From: Fragilariopsis cylindrus CCMP1102
Taxonomy: Eukaryota > Bacillariophyta > Bacillariophyceae > Bacillariales > Bacillariaceae
DNA length: 56,570 nt
Direction of reading: 5' to 3'
Assembly (NCBI GenBank): GCA_900095095.1
Contig: FMBT01000548.1
Location: 1-56,570 of the forward strand
Shown here: positions 21,114-33,359 of the stretch, one piece after another
Layout of the letters: the number at the start of each line of letters is the position of its first letter
Position numbering within the stretch: position 1 is the stretch's first letter
Position numbers and translations under genes: made by a program
The notes under the pieces: generated by a model
Databases searched by the model: none
Seen by the model: only the letters and a program-made list of their open reading frames with translations
What the model was told of the DNA's origin: nothing

Positions 21114-23856
21114 TTGTCATTTTCACGACACGACAACGACAGAAGAAATTCGATGACAAGAAAGAAAGAACATTCGTCATCTATTACTATGGATTCTGTA
21201 TTCACATACCTACAGAGTTGGGTCAACGTCGATGACGAAGAAGACGATAATAGCAATAACGATAACAATTGTCAACAATCATCAGGTGGGATTACTATTC
21301 CATCGTGTAATGTTGATGTGACGATGACGACAGGAGGGCCCAGCGTTCCTGACCTAGAAGTACAGCAACAACAACAACAACACAATGCATTAAGAAAAAA
21401 GCCATCACAATCATTCGGTGATTTACTAATTGCAAAAAGTAAAGAAATGGCAGATCGGATACCATTTCGATCTTTTTCTTCAGATAGTAGAACCAAAACA
21501 AAGAAGACGCCGTCGTCGTCGCCGTCGTCGATAAGTAGTAGAACCGCAAGTAGTACATCATCATCATCATCATCATCATTTGAATGGGCAAACTCGCTAT
21601 CCTCAAATAGTAATGATTCATTCGACGATGGAACAACAGCAAGCCGTCGTCGAAAGCAAAATATAAATTCAGATCGACAACGTCAAAAGCAACATTGGCA
21701 TTGGTTTGGTTTTCCACATGGTATAATGTGGACAATAATGGCTATAATGTTTGGTTGGATTGGTACATATTTATCCTATATGGCAAGACAAACACCAAAT
21801 TTTGTATCTATCGAAAATAATCCTTTGTATATAGATCCAATGTATGAAAAATTAAACATCAGTCGGTATGATAAATATAGAATTATGTTGGAATACAACA
21901 CATATAGATTTATACCAAAAGATTGAAAAAGGACAACAGGAAGAAGGTGAACAAGGACAACCAAGTAGTGTTGCTATTGCAGCAGTATTCGATGATGATT
22001 TTTTTGGCATTAATAACAATCATGGATATTACGATGCTACTGCTACTGCTACTGCTACTGCTACTGCTACAGATACATTGCGAACAACAACAACAATGAT
22101 GATGGTGCAACTACTACTGCGACAGCAGCCAGCAGCAGCAGCGGTAGTATCATTGTCGTACACCGTCAACACCTCAACCTCAGAATCAGGGTCCGAATCA
22201 GAATTCGAATCAGAACAACTAGAACAACTAGAACAAGCATGTATAATACATCGTTTAACATCCAACAATGTACAGAATGATATAATGTATACAATGTCAA
22301 GATCAGTGGCATTGTTAGCATTTTTATTCGGTTTATTTAGTAGTACAATATTATTAACGACAAGTATATGTTGGAAAACAATTAATTTAAAACCATTAGG
22401 TATCTGTTATTTAATTGCCTATTTTCTACAAAGTTTTACATTTTTATTTTTGATTCCAAAATTTGTAATACTATTGGTAACAATAACAATGAACAACAAC
22501 AACAAGAAGAAAAAGGAGGAGATGATGGTAATAGTAGTAGTAGTAGTAGTGGTGGATCATGTTCAATAAATACTGGTGGGATATATAGTGCATTAGCAAG
22601 TATATGTTTTATTATAGCATGTGCTGCAGCAGCACGGATGGATAATAAACAACAACGTAGTATAATAATACAAAAAGAATTAGAAGAACAAGAAGATCAT
22701 GAAAATGAAGAAGAAATAAGTTGTCAACAAGAGCAACTCGAAGAACAACGTATACTCTATGAACAACAAATGTTGATTATGGCTCAAATTGAAAAGAATA
22801 ATTTTAATAATAGTAATCATGCTCCAAGAAAGAAGTCTTCATCGCCATCACGTGGTACTCAAAAAGGTCCCATCACTCAAAAAAGTTCACAGCGAAAACA
22901 AAAACAGAAGCAAAAACAAACAAAACAATCATTGATTAAAAAACCAAGACCAATCAGTACTAACGATCGGAATGGTGCAGATGAAACTACTATACGAATA
23001 TTAACGATGATAATGACGATAATGACGATAACAATGATGAGAGGAGGAGAAGAAAAAAGTCTTCGACGAGGACGGCGTCTCCTAATAATCACCATCACCA
23101 TCTACAAAGGAAGGAATCCTCAATGATGATGACACGTTCACGTTCACGTTCACGTCCAACCAGTAATAGTAGTAAAGATATCAGTTCGAAAAACAGCAAT
23201 ACTGATAATAGTAACAACAACAATAATGAACGATCATTATCACCTACTAAATTATATCAAAGCAATACAAACAGCAACAGCAACACCATCAACCCTCCTC
23301 GCCAAGTACTAGTAGTAGTATTAAAACACGTACACCACATACAGCAACAGCACCATTACACAAAAAAAGACAGCACTCTAAATAGCAGCAGCAGCAGCAG
23401 TCCCTCCGCTTGCAACTACAGTCACAAGATCATCAGCGTAGTCCTCGAAAAAATAAAAGAACTGATCTTACTGTTGATGCTGTTGATTACGATTATGTCA
23501 ATAATAATGATAAGACGACAACAACAACGACGAATCTGGTGTCGTCGTCACCTTCATCATTGGGACGTAATAGTAATACTTCTCCAAATAATTCATCAAC
23601 AACGCGTGGAGCTAGTAGTAGTAGTAGGTCTCCTCGTCCACTTTCACGTAGTAGTACTACTACAAGATCCTCTTCTAAGTCAAGAAGACAACAAAGACAA
23701 CAGCAAGGAGAACAAAGACAATATAAACGAAAACAACGACCTTCATCATCGACGACTACGTGTAGTAGAACGACTTTGAATCCACCCCTATCAAGTAAAC
23801 AAATTGACGACGTTGTTGACGACGACGACGATGAAAGCTCACATTACGAGCTGTAG
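21114..23856 (+). CDS. Four-transmembrane protein with low-complexity tails, frame-broken
   Basis: Family not recognised. The first frame (270 residues) has a Ser/Asp/Gln-rich N-terminus and a first membrane span in WTIMAIMFGWIGTYLSYMA, followed by an ordered segment, NNPLYIDPMYEKLNISRYDK. After a shift at about 21915 the next frame has an Ala-Thr repeat and two more spans (SVALLAFLFGLFSS near 22305-22360; GICYLIAYFLQS near 22400-22460). A second shift near 22460 leads to a fourth span, IYSALASICFIIACAAAA near 22585-22630. A long Gln/Glu, then Arg/Ser-rich tail follows, with further shifts near 23000 and 23310 and a TAG at about 23392. Spacing of the spans gives a tetraspan layout with Cys residues in the loops. 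Either start (21114, 21153 or 21189) precedes the first span. Whether the breaks are real is unresolved. Confidence 0.55.
22032..22070 (+). repeat. (ACTGCT)n coding repeat (Ala-Thr)
   Basis: About six hexamer units encode alternating Ala and Thr in the loop between the first and second spans of the four-TM protein. Confidence 0.9.
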
Positions 23857-23934
23857 ATACTGTAATATAGATAAGAATGAATCGGAAAATAGTACTATAA
23901 TATTAATATAGTAAATAATATCTAGTACACTACC

Positions 23935-24330
23935 TAGTGATGTAGCCTATCAAGTTCTATTCCAAGTCACTGTTCATAGTGTTGCTTCAAGTGACGCACC
24001 CAGTTCCGCCCCAAGTCTGGAACAAGTTTTGTTGCAAAGTTTTGTTCCTAGTACTGTACCAAGTGATACCCCAGTTCAGTTTCAAGTCACTACCCAAGTC
24101 TCGAGCCGAGCAGTGTTGCTCCAATTGATGCACCCAGTTCCATTTCAAGTCTGGAACCAATAATCACAGGCCAAGTCTCGAGCCAAGTGGTGATCCTAGC
24201 ACTGTTCATAGTGTTGCTCCAATGGAAGCACTCAGTTTGGTTCCAAATCGGAAACCAAGTGCATTACCTAGTGCTCTGCCCAATTCTATTGAAATTCCAA
24301 GTGAAGGAGAAACGACCCCCCTATCGGTTG
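23935..24330 (+). pseudogene. Decayed PS-repeat (PSxxPS) coding relic
   Basis: The plus strand repeatedly spells short runs of a Pro-Ser repeat type common in secreted diatom proteins (SSDAPSSAPSLE, FVPSTVPSDTP), but the frame changes every 20-60 bp and stops interrupt it. No start, no signal peptide and no other domain remain. It is best read as the remains of the repeat tail of a lost secreted-protein gene. Confidence 0.6.
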
Positions 24331-24385
24331 ATTTCGCTTGATTTTGATTCAACATTATATTCTCCACTTTTACCAGCAAACAATC

Positions 24386-24458
24386 GCAGAGGTGGTCTAG
24401 ATGTTTATGACGCACCTTTAACACAGCTGAGGACGGGGGTTCGATTCCCCTCCATGTA
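24386..24458 (+). pseudogene. tRNA-Val(AAC)-like pseudogene or tRNA-derived element
   Basis: The T arm is intact (GGGGG-TTCGATT-CCCCT), giving a canonical B box GGTTCGATTCC. The anticodon arm CACCT-TTAACAC-AGCTG has one C:C mismatch and would present anticodon AAC. The D arm is recognisable (GGTCTAGATGTTTATGAC) but has lost the G18G19 pair. The acceptor halves do not pair. A functional tRNA is unlikely, whereas a SINE-like head or decayed tRNA gene fits. Confidence 0.5.
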
Positions 24459-24643
24459 CGTTTAAAAAATAGTAAAAAGTAACCACGAAAGAAGAAAAAT
24501 TTAAAAAGAATGGTAAAAGTAATTGATGCTGTTGCGCTTTACCTCTCTTTATATTATATCATATGTAATGGATCTTGTCTATGTGTATTATATCTATTGA
24601 AATTCTGTACTCTACTGTATCTATTTATTCTATATTATATTCC

Positions 24644-26521
24644 CTATTGTTTGTTGTATCTTGTTTTATTATCAGCACCAAGACCACCGCTGTTGTATGA
24701 TAATAACGAAGATTCTTCTTTTTTACCATCATTGTTGTCTCCCTTACAAGTCGATTCAGATGACCAACACGAGGATGAAGCATCCCCCATTGGTGACGAA
24801 TCATGAGGTCGTCGTCCTCCTCGGAATATTGGTCGCCAAATTCGACGACTGACAAAACGTAGTGTACCACCACCACCACTCACTCGTAATAGTCGTGGGC
24901 TTGTGCTTGTACTTGTTATTGACGATGAAATCATTTTGTTTATTGGTCTGACCTTCTTTGCTGATGATGATGCTGCTATTGCTGCTCTCTGTTTACTGAT
25001 AATGCATTGTTTCTTGCAGTCAATTTCAGTCGTAAAAAATTCTTTTAAGACTTTTGCAGATGGACGTACATTAATTCTATCCGACCATGATCTTTTAATG
25101 ATTTTCGTCAGATTTTTACCAATATAATCATGGTGTGTTGGTATAATTGGTCGTTCACCTTCGACGAAAACACGACGTTCGTGTTGTGCAACTGTATATA
25201 TATCTGGAAATACCTTATCGGATTGTGGTAGTACCAAAATTTGATAGGCTAATAGTCCAAACGAGTAGATATCAACCTTTTGATTATATCCTCTATGTTG
25301 CTGTTGTTTCATACCAACTTCTTTTGCCATATAACGTCTTGAACCAACCTTTTGTGTTAAATGAAATAGTTCATCATCTTGATGATTATGATTATGACGA
25401 TGTGATGACTTTGGTGGTAGTTTACGTGCAACGTTGAAATCAAATATCTTTACTACATTGGGATGATGATAATCAAAACCAACGTTATCCCCCTTCAAAT
25501 CACGATGGATGATACGATTAGAATGTAAATATTCTATTCCATCTGCCAATTGTTTACATACATCTAAACGTTCAATCCAGAATTCATCCCTTGCATCCTT
25601 ACTATTATTATGATGACGATGATGTGGGATCTTGACAATAATATCTGCAACTCGTACACGTTGTAATTGTTTCAAATGATGTCTCCATTCTGAAAACTTT
25701 TCTGTTAAACTACCAGATAAACGTTCTAATACTAATACAAACCCATCTGGACGTACTAATAATTGTTGGTTATTATTATCATCATCATTGTTGCCATCGT
25801 CGTTGTCATCGTTGCTACAAAAAAATCCTTCCAGACCACTGGATGTACAACCAACTAATTTTAATATATTTGTATGTTTTGTTAATCTTGCTAATATTGC
25901 ACCCTCCCTAACTAAATCAGATGCGATAGATGCAATTGTACGATCTTTCTTTGTTCCTTGAAATAAATCTGGACGTAACATCTTTACTACAAATTGTTCA
26001 TTTTCAGATTGTTGTGTATCTGCTTTGACTAGTACACTCTGTTGTTGTTGTTGTTGTTGTTGTTGTTCGTCTTCCTGTTCGTCTTTGAATGATTTGACTA
26101 CACGTACTTGTGCAAAAGCACCCATACCAAGTATTTCACCCATTTCAAGTTTGGACGTAGACGTATTTCTTAATTGACTATTAATATCTTGCCGTTCCAT
26201 GAAAGTCTGACTTTGATCTTCGGTTTCGTATTCTTCCATCAAACCACGACCGATACGTCTCTTAGCATGACGTAATAACTTTTCTCGTTGTTGTTCAATT
26301 GTTGGCTCCTGTTCTTGTTTTGCAACAGTAACAACTTGTTGCTGTTGTTCATATTGTTCGACGACGAGATGATGAGGATGTACCAACGCCGATGATCGGA
26401 CGAAAGATGAAGATCGTGCTTTCGCTGCCATATTGTTCTTGTCGTTATCGTCTTTTGTCGAATGGTGATGTTGTTGTGCACGCTTGAAATGACTTCCTTT
26501 ATTGAATTTAGGAACTGCCAT
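24644..26521 (-). CDS. Protein kinase with atypical DFN motif
   Basis: An intact 625-residue, single-exon kinase. Residues 1-125 are a low-complexity lead with Gln and His runs. The kinase domain spans about 125-495: Gly loop GMGAFAQV near 132-139, ATP-anchoring Lys 180 in FVVKML, helix-C Glu near 206, HRDLKGDN at 339-346, DFN at 361-363 in place of DFG, MAKE at 398-401 in place of APE, DIYSFGLL near 417-424 and the late Arg in NVRPSA near 487. A poly-Gln run (153-161) and an Asp/Asn loop (about 238-251) are inserted in the N-lobe. The C-terminal 130 residues are basic and Ser-rich. The set of motifs suggests a Ser/Thr kinase near the TKL or CAMK-like groups. The Mg-binding Asp is kept, so activity is plausible despite the Asn. 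Cytosolic; substrate unknown. Confidence 0.9.
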   Translation of the reverse strand: MAVPKFNKGSHFKRAQQHHHSTKDDNDKNNMAAKARSSSFVRSSALVHPHHLVVEQYEQQQQVVTVAKQEQEPTIEQQREKLLRHAKRRIGRGLMEEYETEDQSQTFMERQDINSQLRNTSTSKLEMGEILGMGAFAQVRVVKSFKDEQEDEQQQQQQQQQSVLVKADTQQSENEQFVVKMLRPDLFQGTKKDRTIASIASDLVREGAILARLTKHTNILKLVGCTSSGLEGFFCSNDDNDDGNNDDDNNNQQLLVRPDGFVLVLERLSGSLTEKFSEWRHHLKQLQRVRVADIIVKIPHHRHHNNSKDARDEFWIERLDVCKQLADGIEYLHSNRIIHRDLKGDNVGFDYHHPNVVKIFDFNVARKLPPKSSHRHNHNHQDDELFHLTQKVGSRRYMAKEVGMKQQQHRGYNQKVDIYSFGLLAYQILVLPQSDKVFPDIYTVAQHERRVFVEGERPIIPTHHDYIGKNLTKIIKRSWSDRINVRPSAKVLKEFFTTEIDCKKQCIISKQRAAIAASSSAKKVRPINKMISSSITSTSTSPRLLRVSGGGGTLRFVSRRIWRPIFRGGRRPHDSSPMGDASSSCWSSESTCKGDNNDGKKEESSLLSYNSGGLGADNKTRYNKQ

Positions 26522-27700
26522 GATTGCTGTTGATGTACCGGTACAGTATGTTAGAGTTTGTTTGTATTCGTTAGCCTTTATTACTGTAATAAGAGTATGT
26601 TTGTTTTGTGATCAGTTGAGGTGAATGAAATATTTGCTTTCATGTGAGCGCATCATTATTTAGAATTTTCTTTGCGGGCTTACTAGTTTCCTCAGTGTGG
26701 TATGTTTACTGTACTATTACTACTAAGTGGCGGTATGTTTGACAGTTTAGCTGGTACTCGGAGTTGTAAAAAAATAAATATCGGAGATGTTTGACTAGAA
26801 CGTGCGCGTCACGCAACTAACTTTCATTCACTTCTGAGAACCGGGCACAAATCCAAAGAAAAAGGATGAATCAATCGTACTTATTTAATTTTTGTGAGTG
26901 AGTGAGTGAGCAACCAAGTCAGTGGTAAACGAGAACATTTTTCGCTTCGCTTTTTAATGTATCACTATGATTTTACTCAGCAAGCAAGAATGGAAGAATA
27001 GAAGATTCATCACTTCACTTCTTTCATGTTCGGTTAACAAGAATGGCAAATATGAAGCAAGCCACACCGCGTTTAAGAAAGAAAAACGAAACACGCACCA
27101 ATCATTACTCACTGGAATACTTAGCAAGTCACCGATTAATTTGAGGTGATATTATAGCTACAGTACTGCTGTATGTGGATATAACAACTCCTACTCCGCT
27201 CAACACACCCAATACAATACTGTACAGACACGTCTCTTATTCTCGCTACTATTGTTGGAGTGAGTGATTGATTGTGGTTCTTATTAGTCACACATCACAA
27301 GATATCTGCGAATTTAAACTAGAAGCTAACTACAGTAGTTATACAGCAGCCGCAAGAGCTCATAAGATAATAACTCATCACGCACAAAACAAAACAAAAA
27401 AGTGGAAATCGAACTAGATAATACTCTATAATAAAGCAAGATATAGAATGATTTATTTTTACGATTCGATTCCATACTGTGACGAGGAGTGCTATCGTTG
27501 ACGCCACTATCGCGATGTGCCCTTTTCTATAGTCATTGTATCTGCTGTACTATATCGTAATATTATCGAGATCAGAAGGACGGAATGCAAATAAGGCGCG
27601 TCTTGAACGCATAATATCGCCTCAGATTTTTTCTTCTTCTATCTGTACCCCATATTAGACTTTTCGATCGTACATTTCTTTATTAGCATCGTCGTAAATT
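26522..27700. other. Intergenic, about 1.2 kb
   Basis: No gene seen. It contains a (GTGA)n run near 26897-26910 and several TACAGTA/CAGTACTG motifs (26542, 27161, 27216). Confidence 0.55.
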
Positions 27701-30700
27701 TCACGCAAGTGCTCCTCTTCGACGGATCGAATCGGAATCGTTATCTTCATCACTGAAACCATTTTCTCCATCATCGTGATCAGAAAAAACCACCATTCTG
27801 CGCATCGTTGATGAGAGTTCAACAGTACCGTATTTCTTCATTCCACTACCGTCCGTTCGTCGACAAAAGCAAGACCAGATGGACCAAACGAAACATGCCA
27901 ATCCGCTATAGTGACAAAAACGGCTACACCTAAAAATAGGAAAACAAAATACAGTGAAGAAAAGATAATGAAGAAAGTTTGTTAGTAAAGAGTGGGTGAT
28001 CATACACAATTGCGGATGGATGATATACTCATTTGTCCCTATCGCCGGGTTGTCTTATACACACACACACAACACACACAGGTCGAATTAACTTCAAAAC
28101 TTACCTCCAACAACATATTGTACAATTGGCGAAGATGACGTATTCTGTGAAGTAGACGCATTATTTGAAGTAGACGTAGTAAAATCATACTTATCTTTAC
28201 ATTGGGTCTTCGTGCAACTATTGCCATTGCCATTGTCATCACAACGGGACATTCAACTTTGACATCGTCATCGTCATCGTCATCGTCATCATCGTCGTCA
28301 TCACATTTTTCTTGTGCCGGACATTTTGGACAAGACGATGATGATGATGAACCACCACCACCACCACTTTCTGATTCTGATGGCTTTACTGCATTTAAAT
28401 CTTGTTTGTACGTTTGAAATGATTGTTTGTATATAAATGTTTCTAACATATCTAATGCAACACCAGGTACATCCATTGGTACCATATGACCCGAATTTAA
28501 TACTTTCAAAAAATATAAATTTTCATGTTCTTTAATGTATCCACCTAATTTATCTATTGATGATGATTTCCATCCATATCTTGATGCAGTTTGATATTCG
28601 TTTTGATAATTCCATTCTAAATTCTCTAATGCATTTTCATTACCAACATGATTACATATTAAATCATGTACACCATTAAAAAATAACAATTGTATTTATC
28701 ATCTTCATCAGTATCATTTAATAATTCAATTATATCTTGTGTTACACCTAATCCATCTTGATGTGATAATGCATTATAGGGTGGATCTGTACATTCCCTA
28801 TACCGTTGTCCAGATTCCCAGGATGGCATTGCATGTATTGCATTTAATACATCTTCAATTGGTGCATTCGATATTTTTTCTGTTTTTCCTAAATATGCTT
28901 CAACATCCTTATGTCCTGGTGGGAATTCACGTGATCCACCTCTTTTTGATTCCCATTTTCTTTGATCATATTGACTAACTTTATATGGTGCACCACCACC
29001 ATTACCTAAACTATTAGATATAACATCATCCAATAATGAAAACAAGTCCTTGATGTATATGTACCAGCTTTTAGATCCGTACGACAGGTTTCTTCCTTTT
29101 TAGCTAGAGCACGTTCTTGTCCTTTACCAATTAATCCATACCCATACGCGGCCTCATGGGCTGAATATTGATATATTGGATCAAACCAACCATTACCAAT
29201 TAATGCACCAGTCAATGGCATTATGATACTATCTTGGTTGTTTTTCTTACTTGGTTTTTTCTTAATATCAATATTCTTTTTACGTATATAATTCATCATA
29301 CTTGGTATATAATGTCCAGCATGTGATTCACCTGAAAAATATAATGGACGTTGTAATGTTGTTGTTATTGGTGTTTTACCAACTTCTGTATCTGTAAATT
29401 TATCACTATGAAGTTTCATAAATTCGGTTAAAAAATAATAAAAATCTATATTCACTTTTCATCATCGGATGGATAATTAAAACTGGTTGTAAATGATAAT
29501 CCTGTACCGACCGGTTGATCTATATATAATGTATAGGCTGGTGCTGTATGCCAACTATATGGATCAATTTCTATATTATTCCAATCATCACCTTTTCCAC
29601 CACCAGGCCTTAATCGGAATGGACCATTTTCTACCCATAATCCATCCATTGAGGAACATGCGGGACCACCTAAAGGTAGGAAGGGAAGGAAGGCAGGCAG
29701 GCACGAAGAAGAAGAAATATAGAGTGAGTCCGAGTTGAGTCCGAGTCGCTTTATTGTGTTGTTGTTATGGTGTTAAAGTTTTCATTCATCGTACGTGTGT
29801 ACAAAAGGGAAGAGAAGTGAAGTCAAGATCTTTTGTCTCTCTGTGGTGTCTGCCTGCACACGTTCGATAGTCGATTCGAGACGATTCGATATAAGTTAGA
29901 TGATAATCGGAATCATACTTCCATAACGTTCACGTTCACGTTCACCCCGAGCAGCAGTAGCAACAGTAGCATAACAGGCACGGCACCGAGAAATCCGCGA
30001 TCACGGGTCAAATAGAATCGAATCGAAACGATGATAACATTTACACAGTACTAGTAAATCCGGCAACTAGTACTGAAGCATTATAGTAGTAGTACTAGTA
30101 GTAGCTTCATTTACTTGCATAAATAACAAACAAAAAAGTCGAGTACGTGGTGTGCTGCAAAACAACAAACAATGTAAATGAAAAACGTACCATTTAACCA
30201 AATAACTAATGGTATATCTTTTGTTTCATCTTTTATCAGACCAGATGATTTTGCTTTTTGGACAGCATCAGGATCTGGTTCAAATAACCAATAAAATAAA
30301 TATCCATCACCATTCTCATTGACAGGTAATAATCCGGACCAATGTTTGGTATTTTTAAAATCAATATTTTTAAGTAATGGCATATCTGTTACTAAATGAT
30401 CGTCTGGACTTTTTGCTACAGGTACATCAACATTATTTTTCAATAATCTATTACTAGTAGTAGTAGTAGCAGCAGTACCTTTTTCTTTTTCTTCTGCTAA
30501 TAGTCTATCAACCATAAATGATGATGATAATGGATCTCGACGAACTGCCTGTACCTGTAAGACGACGACGACAGGTAATAGTCCTTGTAGTAGTAGCAAC
30601 ACTAGTCCGAGGACAGCTGTAAAACGCCCTGTTGTCATTCCCACCCTTGTCGTACTTGTTCTTGCCATTGTTTTTATCCGCGTCTTCTTCATAATGGCGG

Positions 30701-30743
30701 TCGACGACGCCGTCGTCATTTGAGCAGCAGTCATTATTGTCAC
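27701..30743 (-). CDS. Serine carboxypeptidase (S10), type I membrane protein of Kex1-like layout, 3 exons
   Basis: Exons: 30743-30191, 29669-28105, 27929-27701; introns of 521 and 175 bp have GTACGT..TAG and GTAAGT..TAG ends. Splicing 1-2 restores NGGPACSSMDG, the S10 oxyanion motif. Catalytic Ser lies in GESHAGHYIP (codon 29324-29326), Asp in NGVHDLIC (28663-28665), His in NSGHMVPMDVP (28486-28488). After the catalytic domain come Gly/Ser runs, a Cys-flanked acidic poly-Asp tract, a membrane span (IVQYVVGGVAVFVTIA, continuing with FVWSIW) and a cytosolic tail. This catalytic-acidic-TM-tail order is that of fungal Kex1, which trims basic residues from peptide C-termini in the Golgi. The N-terminus has a signal/anchor around GLVLLLLQGLLPVVVVL; the start may be an inner Met. 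One-base breaks lie near 29455, 29047, 28688, 28240 and 27915, mostly in homopolymers. Confidence 0.85.
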
Positions 30744-31366
30744 TTTTCGATTGAATCGTCTCTTTATCTATCAAGATATGCAACCAAAAGATCGTTACAC
30801 ACAACAATGTAAATGAGTGGGTAGTTGAGTGGTAGACGTTCCGATGAATTATATCAATTAATTGTACCGTAGCTGTCAAGAAAGTAGGAAGATAGTAAGC
30901 AAAAAGACTTTTATGTGTTCTGTCTAGTTTCCTGTTATTGATTTTGTTTTGTTGGTCGTCTAAACGGGGTGAGAGAAATAATATATCATTGCTTGGTCCT
31001 TTTCTTTGGGGTTGGTGATGAATTGATGATCTTCATTCTGAATTCGGGGGAGATAAAAATTAATGAAACTGCCTTCAGATCGACTTGACTCACTCGACTG
31101 ACTCACTCGATCGACTTGATTTTTGTTCATCACCCCCAAATTTGGTAGAGCCGAGAAATAATACAGCTACTAGTACGACACAGTTTAGAAAGATACGCGT
31201 CTTGTTGCTTGTTGCTTGTGCCTGAAAATCTAACTGTAAAAACAAACACATGATAACACTTACCATTTCAAGCAAACGACAACAACAAACAACAAGCATT
31301 CAACTTCTTGTCGACAAAGCACTATTGTATTCTAGTCTCAATAACAATAACAATAATAATCATACA
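30744..31366. other. Divergent promoter region between carboxypeptidase and G-beta genes
   Basis: 623 bp with no coding support. It separates two genes transcribed away from each other, so both promoters should lie here. Confidence 0.5.
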
Positions 31367-33359
31367 ATGGCAGCTAGTCTAAAAGAACGTGCCGATGCGG
31401 CTCGTAAAGAGGTACGTACGTTACTGGTGTAGTAGAAAGATGAAGAAGATGAAGTAGAATATCAGTTTTTACGTTTTGAAGTTTGTTTATTTTGCGTTTT
31501 GTTTATGTTTATGCGTGTGTCGGGTGTAAAGGGAAAGGGATGGAGAACAGAAGAAAGGAAGGAGCTGCGGTGCGGGATACTTTCTTTCTTTGGTTGGATT
31601 GTTTAGAATAGATTGTCAAAATAAATTGGAATTAATCCTCGAAAGCACATGGACGAAGCAGTCATCTCTCCTCTTCGCGTGTTACTGTACTACCACGGCG
31701 ATATACAATACAAGAGTTGAAACAGAAATAGAACCCGCAATCATTTCTCGCTGTGGTGATGGTTTCGTTTTTCGTGAAAGATAATATAACTGCTGCTGCT
31801 ACTCCCAGAAGAGACAAATGGATGTACAGTACAGTAGTAGGCTTCGGTGTAATGTAATGTAAATTTGTGGAGAATTTAATTTATGCCGGCCGCCCTTTTC
31901 TTGCCTTGCCATGCCGTTTCCTTCAGGGGTGTGTGTCTTCTCTTCCTGTATTCCCCGTCCTTTTCCCTTTTTCGTCATTCATTTGTGTTTGATACATCAC
32001 ACCTCCCTCCGTTTTACCAAATCCAATGCATTGTGTCTCTCACTCTCTCCCTCACACATACATTCGATTTTTCTTTATATTCTTGTCCTCCCCATTATTA
32101 TTTATATTATAGATTGGTACATTAACAGCACAAATTGATAAAACATTAACATCCAAACGTGATAAGGGTATCGGATTAATGCAAACTGTCAAGAACTCTG
32201 GTAAACCATTAGCACCAATTCGTGAACCACCATCCCAATTAAAATGTCGTAGAAAATTACAAGGTCATTTTGGTAAAATTACTGCTATGGATTGGTCCGC
32301 CGATGGAAATACGATTGTATCCGCTAGTCAAGATGGTAATTTATTATTATGGGATGCATTTTCTACATCAAAAAAACAAGATGTACGTTTAAAGTCCAGT
32401 TATGTGATGTCGGTATGTATGGAACAAACGACAGGTGAATATGTGGCAGCTGGTGGATTAGATAATGCCTGTTCTGTCTATAGTGTTGGTGATAATAATA
32501 ATAATGACAGTAATAAATCACAATTAAAAACTGAATTGGTCTCCCATGAGGGTTATTTAGCAGCCTGTAAATTTTTTTCATTCACCATCAAAAATGTTAA
32601 CCGGTAGTGCGGATTCCACATGCCTATTGTGGGATGTCAATACCGGACAAATTATTGACACGTATGCGGAACACTCCGCGAATATAATTGAAATGGAATT
32701 AGTTGGACAACATAATTTTTATCCACAAGGTAAGTTGTTTAGTATTGTTCAAGTTTAAGTACTTCATTTTTCTTCAAGTTTCGGTTCATCTTCAACTTTC
32801 GATTCGATTCGTTGTCTCTCAATCTGATTTCACATCACTCTATTTCTTCCACTCTTCCCTCAACAGTGTTGATAAAACAATTAAATTATGGGACACACGA
32901 ACATCTTCATCAAAATCAAATAGTAGTAGTGGTTCTGTACAGACATTTACTGGTCACACCGCTGACGTGAATGGTATTACTTTACTCAAATCAAGTAATG
33001 GTACAACATTTGCAACATGTAGTGGAGATGGTACAGTACGTGTATGGGATATGAGAAGTTATGGTGAAATCTCACAATTTGGTGAAATAATGGATTCCTC
33101 GGAATGTGATCCATTTTCGGATGGTGATGCAGGATTTACATCCATTACATCTTCTGCATCAGGACGATTATTATTTGTGGGTCATTCAGAAGGTACTGTG
33201 GAATGTTATGATATATTACAACAACCTAATATGGATCTGGATCCAATGTATATGTTAAATAATGCACATGAGACACATGTATCATGTGTTGGTGTATCAC
33301 CAACAGGTGACGTGTTATGTACAGGATCATGGGATACACAATTGAAATTATTTGCATAA
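31367..33359 (+). CDS. Heterotrimeric G-protein beta subunit (WD40 propeller), 3 exons
   Basis: Exon 1 31367-31411 encodes MAASLKERADAARKE; intron 31412-32112 (GTACGT..TAG, 701 bp); exon 2 32113-32729; intron 32730-32866 (GTAAGT..CAG); exon 3 32867-33359. The product is about 340 residues, the normal G-beta length. It has an N-terminal helix for the gamma subunit and seven WD repeats. Typical G-beta segments are GHFGKITAMDWS, VSASQDGNLLLWD, AAGGLDNACSVY, HEGYLAACKF, TGHTADVNGI, CSGDGTVRVWD, HVSCVGVSPTGD and the terminal TGSWDTQLKLF. It should act at membranes with alpha and gamma partners, which are not in this window. Two missing-base breaks in T runs (about 32574-32585 and 32716-32720) must be corrected to keep the propeller; the second also fixes the splice phase (giving LSTSVDKTIKLWD). 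A gene this conserved makes assembly error likely. Confidence 0.92.

Larger units (their letters stand above)
23857..24643. other. Intergenic with degenerate coding and tRNA-like relics
   Basis: Contains the PS-repeat relic at 23935-24330 and the tRNA-like element at 24386-24458. The remainder is AT-rich, without features. Confidence 0.55.

Noticed and set aside
24386..24458. Functional tRNA-Val
   Set aside because: The acceptor halves do not pair and the D-loop GG is lost.
31250..31366. Upstream start for the G-beta gene at 31250
   Set aside because: It would add 39 residues with an Asn run before MAASLKER; G-beta proteins begin close to the coiled-coil helix, so 31367 fits better.
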